From the NCBI RefSeq assembly GCF_018873765.1, contig NC_057919.1, positions 70,736,984-70,800,983 of the forward strand: a stretch of DNA of 64,000 bases, read 5' to 3'. The position numbers and the translations under genes were made by a program. Shown here one piece after another: positions 54,630-64,000 of the stretch. The notes beneath the pieces were generated by a model, which ran no database searches, had not been told where the DNA came from, and saw nothing but the letters and a program-made list of their open reading frames with translations. Each line of letters begins with the position of its first letter. Position 1 is the first letter of the stretch. The DNA comes from Telopea speciosissima. Lineage: Eukaryota; Streptophyta; Magnoliopsida; Proteales; Proteaceae.

Positions 54630-55260
54630 ATAATAATAATGAAAAAGATGAGATCCCTTAATTGGTGTATGTTTTTTGTTGATGATATTGTTTTGATAGA
54701 CAAGACGGTGGAAGGGATTAACGCGAAGCTAGAGTTATTGAGATCATGCTTGAAATCAAGAGGTTTAATTTTAAGTTAAGTTGAACAAAGACAGAATATA
54801 TGATGTGTGGCTTCAGCCAAACCAGGAGAGATGATAAAGATGTGACACTTGAGGAGTAAGAGATACCACCAAGTGAATACTTTAGATACCTGGGGTCAAC
54901 CTTTAACAAAGAGGGTGTTATAGAGGATGATGTGTCCCACAGAATCAAAGTAGGATGGATGAAGTGGAGAGGTGCATCAGGAGTTTTATGTGACAAACGC
55001 ATGCCTATTAAGCTTAAGGGGAAATTCAACAAGATAGTAATAAGACCAGCGATGATATATGGGGCAGAATGTTGGACCGTTAAGAATAGTAATATAGAGA
55101 AGATGAGTGTAGCTGCAGAGATGAGGATGGTGAGGAAGATGTGCGGCAAGACCAGGAGAGATAAAGTAAAGAATGATTGAATTAGAACCGAATTGGGAGT
55201 TGCACCAATCTCGGCCGTGCATAAAAATTTCTGTTATAAATAAATAAATAAATAAATAAT
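54630..55260 (+). mobile_element. RTE-clade LINE 3' fragment
   Basis: The plus strand carries WCMFFVDDIVLIDKT (catalytic DD kept), then in shifted frames GINAKLELLRSCLKSRG, HRIKVGWMKWRGASGVLCDK, IRPAMIYGAECWTVKN and MRMVRKMCGKTRRDK. These are the RT and downstream blocks of RTE-type elements. Stops and shifts break it. It ends in a (TAAA)n tail (about 55236-55258), the usual RTE tail. Confidence 0.88.
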
Positions 55261-55460
55261 GGATTTAATATTTAATAGGATTAATATTGGGACCATTGAA
55301 GGGTGTGATGGAAGGGTGTACATATTCACGCGATTATTGGTCCAATCTCCCGCATAACAAGGACCAAGAGGAGTATACGACCCTCTCTCCAATCACAACT
55401 AGTTAAGTTTATTTTGTAAGATTCAAAGAAATTAAGATGTATGCCAAAAAGGATCAATTT

Positions 55461-55603
55461 GGATCCTTTGTTGCCGCTACCACTACCTGTGCGGCCGGCG
55501 TGCAATCTCACAGAATGCTCGAGCAGTGGGTAGGACGGTCATTTCGCCCCCGCCTGTGTTAGGCTGCACGCCGGCCGCACAGATGGGCAGCAACAGAGGA
55601 TCC
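55461..55603. repeat. Hairpin repeat (MITE-like)
   Basis: Arms GGATCCTTTGTTGCC...CTGTGCGGCCGGCGTGCA and TGCACGCCGGCCGCACAG...GGCAACAGAGGATCC-like pair closely. The inner part carries GGACGGTCATTTCGCCCC, related to the GACGGTCATT core of the 42944 hairpin. Confidence 0.85.
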
Positions 55604-56942
55604 CGATGAGATTGTTGACTTATTTAAGATTTTGAGTAATAACCCTTAGCATGGGGAGCAGGTACATATGTTATGTAATTAGTTCAATCGAAAATAAAAA
55701 TGAAAATAGGAGAAAAATAGATTTGGTTTTCGTTGGACCTAATTTGGTATGATTTCTGTTGCTGCAAAAAATTGTTTTCCTACTGGCATGAGCTGTGTTA
55801 GGCAATGAACCTGTGGAAGGCAAGGAACATAACACTGTGAGAGGGCCGGAGCAAGCTCCGGGGAGGACTCTCTGATGCGTAAGTCAGCTTTCTAGCAACT
55901 ATCAAGAGTAGCAGAGCAAAATCACAAGAGTTTAGAGTAATTGAGATAAGTGATCATATCTTACTCCATGGAGGAGGCTGTATTTATAGTGAAGTATTCG
56001 ATAGCTCAAGGCAGTGGTGGGAGTCTCTCTTTGATACGTCGTCTCCCCAAGATATTAGTTTCCGTTTTGGGAGACAGGATGAGTATGGAGGGTCCTGCTA
56101 TGGAAAGATTCTATTTTTGTGCTTGTGCATTGATTCCTTCCCTTATCAGAGAGTTGAGTCCTTGTTATGGCAAATCTTCTTAGCTTTAATGGTGTGAGGT
56201 TCTAGTCCCTATTCTGAGTATGATTTCCTTATTAGGTGCTTGGCTTGTAGAAGGTTTCTGTTTTGGGAAGAATGAGCTGGAGATATATTGGAATGTCTTT
56301 CCAATTTGTTACTCTCTGCGTATCCACGTGTCATGTTATGAGTGGTGTATATTATCCCTTAAATAATTTTAAATTGATTTTCATGAAATAATCGCTAAAT
56401 ATATTTTTTGCTCAAGGAATTGAAATTGTTTGATTGCATCAATCTAAAATATTTCAAGAATAAGAAATCCATTTGGTAGTTCAATTTCTGAGAAATAGAT
56501 TCTCCATATTTCTCTAGGAGAGGGTAGAGTTGATAAAACAAAACAAGTAAGATTGACTTTGTTTTACACTTACTTTTCTTGTAAACCTCCATTGTTTTGT
56601 TATTTAAAATTTTCATATCTAGTAGATCAAGAAAATTGTCCCAACAATAATTACCATATATTAACATGTAACGCATCGGTGTTGGAGATGATCAGATGGG
56701 ATAAACCCTCCCATGATTAAACGTTAGTCTCTCCGGAATTATTTTATTGAACCCCCACTCGAGATTCCGGCCTACCCTTCTGCCACTCATCATCATCATA
56801 AAAAACATTCATTCCATCGATCAACCTCACATAATACGAGTTAAAGAACAATTGAAAGCATGTGGACTTCTTAAGTTGGCTCCCCTCAACACACAAAACC
56901 TACATCAAATACAAAACAAAACAACAACAACAACAACAACAA

Positions 56943-56977
<35 letters not shown>

Positions 56978-58900
56978 GAGGGGGGTGGGGGGTGGGGAGG
57001 AGGTGTGTCTATTCTGAAGGACAGGACATCGTGCACTTGTCTTCTTATTTTGTATCTTGTGATTTTAGCTTAGCTTCAAGAAAGATTAACAGCATTGCTG
57101 ACTCTATGGCAGGCTAAGACGGCACTGTCAGTAATGTATAGGACAGTTTGACCCAATTTCGATCCATTGATTCGATCAGGAGATAGTGTCTATCTCCCCC
57201 ATGTGTAATCCACGTATAAAATGAATAAAATTCCCCCAATCCGCTCAATGAGGGAAGAAAGAGAAGAAGAGATAAATGATGATATATATGATACCAGTTG
57301 GACGAGGGTGAAATAGAGAGGGGTTGGTTTAAAATAGTAAGTGTCGGCAAAACCCACTTCTAAACCAAGGGATTGACATTAATTATGTTTTTGTATAAGT
57401 CATAATGTTGTGTTGGTGTAATTAACGGTCTCATTGCTTTCTCATGATTACGATTATTGGCTTATTGCAGGCTAGCTTCTCTCTCCAACAACAACATTAA
57501 CGTATCATATATAGCCACCCACTACACTAGTACTAAAACGTCCCATTGGAGTCACCGGAGAGATCGAGAAGGAGCTAGAATCTACATTGTCAATATTCCA
57601 ATAAGATTCTAATCAAATGGGTTGTTTGAAATCTGAGGCAGGCAGCATTGATGTGTCGTTGACTCTTTTTCCTTTCCCGTTCGCCATCCTCCTTTGGAAG
57701 TTCTCTTAAAGAAAGCATCGATCATCAATATTTATCCTCCCTAAGATGATGATGATGATGATAATGAGCTTATCCTACTCCTCTACGTACACGAATTGAA
57801 GAGGCATCTTTACAAATTTGGCCCCCAAATCAAACAATTAAACAAGACAACTAATTGACAAGAAAGTGCAACTATCACTTGAAATAATTAATGGTCGGGG
57901 TGGGGGTGGGGGGGATTAGACTTTTAAGTCCTCATTAGATACTATTATACCCCTTCCCCTCAGATTGGGTATGTAGGGATCGATTGATCGAGAACCCTCC
58001 TCCTTTCATTGTCAACTTCAACCTTGAGAGATAAAAGATGAGATGTGGTAGTGCATGAAGCTTAATTGATGGATGATGTCCTACCACCTTCCTCAAAAGA
58101 GGGACATACCCCACAAGAGGGTGGGGGAGATCGAAAATTAATTAAAAAAAGAGAGATTAATAATTATTATTAGTAGTAGAAGAAGAAAGAATCAAGAATT
58201 TCACTATAATCCCACGTATGATTCTTGTGAGAAGACGACACACCACGTTCCATATCATATCTCCCAAGTCCCACAAAAGAAAAGAATGCGATTGTCCCAT
58301 CCATCCAAAATGACATTTAATTAATGGTAACCCCCACCTCATAGGCCCATTATCGTCCTAGTGGTAGCATAAGCACATGGATATTTCATAAGTGTCTGTT
58401 AAACCATGATTCTATCCTTTTTATTCATTTCTTTCTTGGTCGTGTCATTAATGGACATCGAAAACCTTGTTTAGCACCAAAGAGAGAAAAGAAACTGATC
58501 AATCATACTTACTTTTTTTTTTTCTCTCTCTCTCTCTCTCTCTTTTAGTTTTGTGGGGAGGGAGGGAGGAGGGTGTGGAGATCCTAGACTTGATAATCGG
58601 CGATGCCCATTTTTCAATACGATATGGAAGTAAGGTTAAGAAGAAATATTGATGACCAACCATTAGATTAATTGGTTAAAGGAACTTCTAGTTGTAACCA
58701 CATTGGTCATAAGTTAGACCACAACCATGGTCATGCTACGTGGCTTTTCAGGTGAGTGGGAATAAAAATTTATGAACAAATAGATCCCAAGGTTTACTAC
58801 GTACTCACATGTAAAGTTGGGAAGTGAGGGATCGAAGCCACCGAGTATTAATGCATGACAATTGATCACTCTTGATACGACAAGGAATATATGGACTTAA
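55604..58900. other. Intergenic with possible solo-LTR remnant
   Basis: 55800-56350 has an LTR-like feel (GGCTGTATTTATAGTGAAG at about 55977) but no ends were fixed. Poly-A and G/A runs lie at 56945-56990, CAT/GAT repeats near 57745. No gene is supported. Confidence 0.4.
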
Positions 58901-59073
58901 CTCCTCTCAGGTTCCCTGTTCGGTCAGATTCGTAGGTTCCTCTCATAGGGGGCCGGAAATGACGACCTCACCCCCTGCCCGAACACATTGACCAGGTGGG
59001 GTGAGGTCGTCATTTCTGTCCTCCCTATGAGAGGAACCTATGAACCTGACCGGGGGAGGGAACCTGAGAGGAG
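58901..59073. repeat. Long hairpin repeat (MITE-like)
   Basis: The left arm CTCCTCTCAGGTTCCC...GAAATGACGACCTCACCCC pairs with the right arm GGGGTGAGGTCGTCATTTC...GGGAACCTGAGAGGAG over about 70 bp, with a loop near 58985-58993. It contains GTCGTCATTTC, similar to the other hairpins' core. Confidence 0.88.
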
Positions 59074-59649
59074 AAAAATTCGAAATATATATCCCATCCC
59101 CTTGTTGGTTGCCCCCTCTCCCCCTCCCTCTTAACAGGACCCATGCGATCAATTAGCAATCTTTTTCCTATATACATAAAATCACTAGGACGCATTTAAG
59201 CCACTTAATTAAACCCATAAATTAACTACACGAGTCTTGTGTAGTTGCAATCTTGCAATACAGCTTTTTGTCCCTCCTAATCCCAATACATCCTAAAAAT
59301 ATATAGGTAGAGATCTTTATCCCATATATATGGGGGAGCACACCTAGGTATCTACCTAGGGGATAGAGACATCATTTCACACTGTCTTGTGAGAGGGTGT
59401 AGGAAACACCTACCGGCCACCAAGTACGTAGAGATATTTTCCCATATATATATAAAAGAAAAAGCTGGAATTCTAACACACTTCTTGTTGAGCTCCAATT
59501 AGCTCTCTCCTTCTACCAAAAAAAAAATAAAAAATTAGCTCTCTTTCTCTCACTTAAAATGAATTATTTTAAAGTGAAACTGAAAACCCTTTCAAATTAA
59601 TTAGTGTGTCTACTCACGCGTAATGCACAAAGCACGAAACTAATTATAG
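59074..59649. other. Intergenic, no gene seen
   Basis: AT-rich sequence between hairpin and copia remnant. No supported feature. Confidence 0.5.
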
Positions 59650-60540
59650 AAAGAATTCTGAAATGATTCGAATTCTCTGCATTATCTCTTGATATAGGAG
59701 ACTTTGTGTTTATAAGGTATAGATAATTACAGGTGAGTATTTGAAATTCAAAAAGTAAGAAAGATAAGATTTGTTACAGATTGAGTTTAACTAAACAACT
59801 GAGATAGAAAATAGAGGAGACAGGCGAACTTAGTCAGCTTGCATCTGTTAGCTTTGTTGAACTCAAATTTGAATTTGAGTTGGAAACGTTATCTTTAATA
59901 TGCCCCCGCAAGGATGGTGAGCTTGTCTCTTAGAAGACTGAATCCAGGAGCTGATAGTCCTTTTGTCATGATGTCAGCAACTTGTTTTGGACTTGGGATG
60001 AAGCGTATATAGAGATGCTTGGTAACTACCTGTACGTTTACGAACAAAATGATAATCTATCTCTATATGTTTGGTTTGTGCATAGAATAGAGGATTTGCC
60101 GCAAGATAAGTGGTTCCAATGTTGTCATAATATATAGTGTTGGTGTAAGAGAAGACACACCAAGGTCAATGAGTAAGTACCCACATCAGTTCAGCAGAAG
60201 CATTTGCAAGACCCTTATATTCAGGTTCGGTTGAAGATCGTGCAACTATGTGTTGTTTCTTTGAGCTCCATAAGATCAAATTATGATCAAGATAAATACA
60301 ATAGCCACTCGTCGAGCAACGGTCATCAAGGCATCCAACCCAATTTGCATCATTGTAAGCAGTGAGTTGAACAGATGATGAAGCTTGGAGATGAATGCCG
60401 TGGTCAATACTATCCTTTAAATAACACAAGCCGCTTGACAACTGCCCAGTGTTCGGTTGTACAATGCATGAACTAACAGATTTTGTTTCCTGAAAAGGCA
60501 ACAACCATGAACTAACAGATTTTGTTTCCTGAAAAGGCAA
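59650..60540 (-). pseudogene. Copia RNase H remnant with 3' LTR start
   Basis: The minus strand reads YNDANWVGCLDDRCSTSGYC, LILWSSKKQHIVARSSTE and PEYKGLANASAELMW. In other frames it reads FYAQTKHIEIDYHFV and PSPKQVADIMTKGLS, ending in CTTGCGGGGGCA (about 59903-59914) before an LTR-like stretch to about 59650. A 30 bp direct repeat (CTAACAGATTTTGTTTCC) occurs at 60473 and 60511. The rest of the element is missing. Confidence 0.8.
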
Positions 60541-61468
60541 TATCTAGTCTAGTCAGATTCAAGTATTGAACTACGCCATCTATACTCCAATAAAGTGTTG
60601 GCCGGATCTAGAAAGGACGTGCCACTGGTTCGAGTCTTGAGGATCAATCAATAACATGAAAAATTCTAACCTAGCGTTGCTTGGAGCAAGAGTCACTTGC
60701 CTCGTGACGTTTCATTATCCATTAGTATGATTTTTCGAGGGGTTTCAAGTCTCCTTTTGAAAATCCATGAAAAGCACAAGAGCAACCTTAAGGAGGGATG
60801 GTGTGCCTCATCCTCCTTGGTGTCATGACTCCTAGCATGGCATCATGACAGGCCACAAGCATCAACAAGGTTGTCACTGACAAGGCATTGGGATTGCACA
60901 CGACTTGGTGCATCCAGGCTTGTAATGGCCTACGAATAAATGTGGAAACAAGCAGCATCAATTGAGAGGAGGCAATCCCAAAACCTAATGCTATAACCAT
61001 TTAAATTTTACAAACACTAGTATTTGGTGCCAAATACCAAATCAAATTATTGAAGATTGCTAAGGCCTCCCTAAATACCAAACTAATGGGTAGTTATATG
61101 ACATGGATGGACATGGAATGACAATTCCATTATAACATTTAAACAATAAAATTGTATAGTCCCATTATAACATTTAAACTTTCACCCAAAAAAAAAAAAA
61201 ATTATAACATTTAAACAATAAAAGTATCTGCCAAAAAAGGGGACTCCGAAAGTAGAACATTATTAACACATAAACTTGAAGCATGCATGTTTAATGTCAG
61301 TTGTTCCCCATCTATTCTTGTTTTAGCTCATACTTTCATCAACTCTCTGTTGGAGATAAATGTGCAAACATAAAGAAGAATTCAACCACACAATTATACA
61401 CGATGTAAGGAATTTACCATGGTTTGTATGAAATAATTATCCAAACCAAACATGATATCACAATAAGG
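60541..61468. other. Unassigned sequence
   Basis: No gene is supported. Possibly decayed retroelement sequence adjoining the copia remnant. A repeated ATTATAACATTTAAAC phrase occurs near 61130, 61160 and 61200. Confidence 0.4.
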
Positions 61469-61624
61469 TAGGATTGTCAAAAAAAACCTAGCCTTAACCC
61501 ACCTTGAGTCTGGACAAGGTTGGGCCGGGCCTGGGGATAAGGAAGGGCCTAGCTGGATTTCACAACTGCTAGGCCCTGGCAGGGCCAACCTGCCCTTGTA
61601 TTAATGTATTATATAATATATAAT

Positions 61625-61709
<85 letters not shown>

Positions 61710-61970
61710 CATTAATATATTATATATATTATACAATACATCAAAAAATGGGTTGGGGCTTTGTTAAGTGGGTTGTGATGCCATGATAGGCTTTGTTAAT
61801 TTCACTATTCAATGGACCATCGGGGCCAATCAGGGTCGGGTCGTGCTGGGTTGAGAGTATACTTGGCCTTGGCAGGATCAGGCTAGCTGGGGTTGGGTTT
61901 AGGTTAAGGCTCCTAGGATTGGACTAGGGTTAAGGTCAATCCCAGCCAACCCGGCCCATTGACACCCCTA
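61469..61970. mobile_element. hAT-like non-autonomous element
   Basis: Ends TAGGATTGTCAA and TTGACACCCCTA are imperfect inverted repeats. The flanks CAATAAGG (61461-61468) and AAATAAGG (61971-61978) match at 7 of 8. The inside is GC-rich with GGGCCGGGC/GGTTGGG words and a CT-TA compound microsatellite at 61629-61707. It is related in style to the inner element at 47741. Confidence 0.75.
61629..61707. repeat. Compound (TC)n(TA)n microsatellite
   Basis: 40 bp of TC directly joined to 39 bp of TA. Confidence 0.95.
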
Positions 61971-62329
61971 AAATAAGGGGATAGAGTACTTATCTGAATC
62001 ATAAACAAACCGAGTCGATCATGTTGACAATAAACACTAAATACAACATCACGATCCTAGAAAACCAAACCATAGAGAAACTTAAGGAATAGGTGGGACT
62101 AAGTTGTGACAAAAATCACATCCTTGAGACTGTATACCCCCTTTATGGTGCAAACCTGGTCCTTACAAATCAGCGTTCAAGATGAAACAATGCCCCAAAC
62201 ATGAAGCTATCTAGTAGTGCACTTCACTTGTTAGACTAATAAGGGCATGGAGAGTTGCAATCAATTGGACATAAAGAAAGAAGAGAGTAAGTCAAAAACA
62301 AAAATGAGATTGTATCCTATTGTTAGAGA

Positions 62330-62480
62330 AATGGGCTAGAGGTCTTCTCTTTATATAGGAGAAGAAGAGGCACCTCTTGGGAATGTCTCCAAAAGATATG
62401 CCCACAAACCAAGTTTTTGTCTACAAAACTTGTTTGTTGACCATTTAATTAAACAAGTTTTCCAATAGCTACACACAGTG
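62330..62480 (-). repeat. Inverted copy of the 39100-39290 repeat
   Basis: The reverse strand shares ACAAACAAGTTTT, CTCCTATAT and GCCCATTTCT with 39100-39290 in the same order. It is probably LTR or leader sequence of one retroelement family. Confidence 0.55.
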
Positions 62481-62539
62481 GTCATTTATGTATCTATTAT
62501 GAAACGGAAAAAAAAAATCTAATATTTGGAATCATATAG

Positions 62540-62960
62540 TTTAATTCATATAAAAATTTCAACATGGTTCGAAAAGATTACCTACATCCAATCGAGAGAA
62601 TCAGAGATTTAGAAGAATCCAAGCAAACAATCACACATAATGGAAAGAATTTATTGTGGTTTGGCAAGATTGCCTACATCGACCTAAGAGAACCATAGAT
62701 TTTTCATTATTTCCTAAAAAATTCTCTACAACACTCTCCACCTAACAAAGTGCTCCCCTTTGCTTCCGCCTAGTGTTTTCCACACAAAAACAATATATAA
62801 AAAAACCCAAAGCCCTAATCTGTACACAATTATATTCTACCCTAGCTAGTACATGTAATTGTCCCAAAACCCATCCCAATTACAAATACAGACTCAATTA
62901 CAATTATGTGGAATGTTACAAAATACAAGACATACCCAACCCCAACAATCTCCACCTTGT
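62540..62960 (-). repeat. Retroelement 3' LTR with polypurine tract
   Basis: The minus strand reads ACAAGGTGGAGAT (62960-62948) followed by TGTTGGGGTTGGG from 62947. This is the tract-plus-LTR junction typical of plant copia elements. The LTR's far end is uncertain. Confidence 0.6.
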
Positions 62961-64000
62961 CTTGGATTTTGCAAGCCACCCTGAAGAAGACAAGTATTGA
63001 TGTCGTTTCTGCAAACTTCGCCACACCCAAACCGGCATGACCCACCCAAGCCCCCACCCTGGGTATCCTTGCCTATCTATTATGCCCAAATCGGCATGGC
63101 CCACACTCCACTCGGGGTGTCCTATACAGCTCACTGCCGTTGCACAAAGTGACGTGGCTTCACCTCTCCTATGGATGCGGCCCCTCTCCGTGATATCACT
63201 GCCACTCACCAAATCTAAAACGAAAGATACACGCTTCTTTTCAGACTTGTACTTGTTCATCACCTAAATCATGTACAGTCTCTATCCTCCACCTGTACCT
63301 CTTACGTGAGTTCCAATTACATGAGCTCCACCTGTTTTAACACTACCTACAAGTCTCTACACTCTACAACTTACCAATCATTTGTCCATGCCTCACAACC
63401 ATGACCCTCTCTTGAAATCCTGAGAACTCCACCTTCATATGAGCATCTGAAACCTCTCGAATCCAATGTTTTTAGTGAAATCAGATTTTTCTTAAATCCG
63501 GCATATGCCTCACCTCAGTCGAAGTTCACACAATCCCATCAAACATATGAATACATACGAACCCAATCCCGACAACCTTACTTTCTGTATTATTTGCCAT
63601 TTTGAATAGTTATTTTTTATTTTTATGTTGCATTTTAAATGGATAATGGAAACAGGTCTTATCTCTATAATGTCGTTCACCTAGAAGAATATGGTGATGG
63701 CTTGGTGAACTTCTTTGGATCAATAGAACCTTCAAAGGTCGTTCAATCCACTGTTCATGTGGGTATGAATGTCGTTGCTGTGACTACATATCAAATACAA
63801 GAATCAGGCTAATCCCTTTAATCAAATCTTGAGTCAGATCTCATCAGAAGTGGAGATAGTGTGTTTCAAGGTTCAATGTATAGTGTTGTTCCTTCTTTGA
63901 CATTAAAGTGTCAAATTAATTCCCATAAATGGAGGATCTTTATCCTCTCAATTTGCCTATCCGTACTTGACATCAAGTACATCTAACAGAGGGAGCAGAA
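62961..64000. other. Probable non-coding retroelement interior, window end
   Basis: Follows the LTR junction and may be the 3' interior of the same element. CCCAAACCGGCATGACCCAC and CCCAAATCGGCATGGCCCAC repeat at 63027 and 63085. I see no coding blocks. Confidence 0.35.

Noticed and set aside
55800..56350. Solo LTR
   Set aside because: TATA-like and LTR-like composition, but no TG...CA ends with a target duplication could be fixed, so it is only mentioned.
56747..57073. 108-codon ORF with poly-Lys and Gly runs
   Set aside because: Created by an AAC repeat, poly-A and a G run. No conserved block.

Overview
This is a 64 kb piece of plant nuclear DNA, most likely from a flowering plant. It has intron-containing plant genes, several Ty1/copia retrotransposons, LINEs, small hAT-type and foldback elements, and many AT, CT and poly-A tracts. 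I cannot name the species. Three host loci are recognisable: (1) a 12-exon pectin acetylesterase gene (CAZy CE13, PAE family) on the plus strand, 17444-36801; (2) an R2R3-MYB transcription factor of the MYB61/50/55/86 type on the minus strand, 46021-44156; and (3) a broken copy of the 5' half of flap endonuclease 1 (FEN1) on the minus strand, 14864-14041. No bacterial, CRISPR or organellar features are seen.

Layout. 1-11800 is a retrotransposon stack. A minus-strand L1-type LINE (ORF1 plus the start of ORF2) runs off the left edge and abuts a truncated minus-strand copia (A). Copia A is interrupted by a complete minus-strand copia (C, 4033-9344, with LTRs, tRNA-Met primer site, polypurine tract and AGAAT target duplication). 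A head-to-head plus-strand copia fragment (D) follows. 11800-17440 is mostly non-coding and holds the FEN1 pseudogene and a foldback repeat. 17444-36801 is the pectin acetylesterase gene. Its fourth intron is about 12.3 kb because it holds a degenerate plus-strand copia (E), itself split by a minus-strand copia (F, with ATTAG target duplications). 37150-43070 holds LINE and copia scraps, an LTR-like stretch, a striking nested palindrome (40682-41116), a hAT-like element with 8 bp duplications and another hairpin. 44156-46021 is the MYB gene, with its presumed promoter to about 47700. 47735-48773 is one small hAT-like element inserted into another, each with its own 8 bp duplication. 50202-51858 is a LINE 3' end whose RNase H end is present in three tandem copies. 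54630-55260 is an RTE-clade LINE scrap. 55461-55603 and 58901-59073 are two more long hairpins. 59650-60540 is a copia remnant, 61469-61970 a third hAT-like element, and 62330-62960 holds LTR pieces. The rest is intergenic and I see nothing convincing in it.

Functionally, the pectin acetylesterase and the MYB61-like factor both belong to cell-wall and mucilage biology in the plants where they are known. Their proximity here is only an observation and no co-regulation is shown. The main structural interest is the layered transposon history, the hairpin family and the giant intron.
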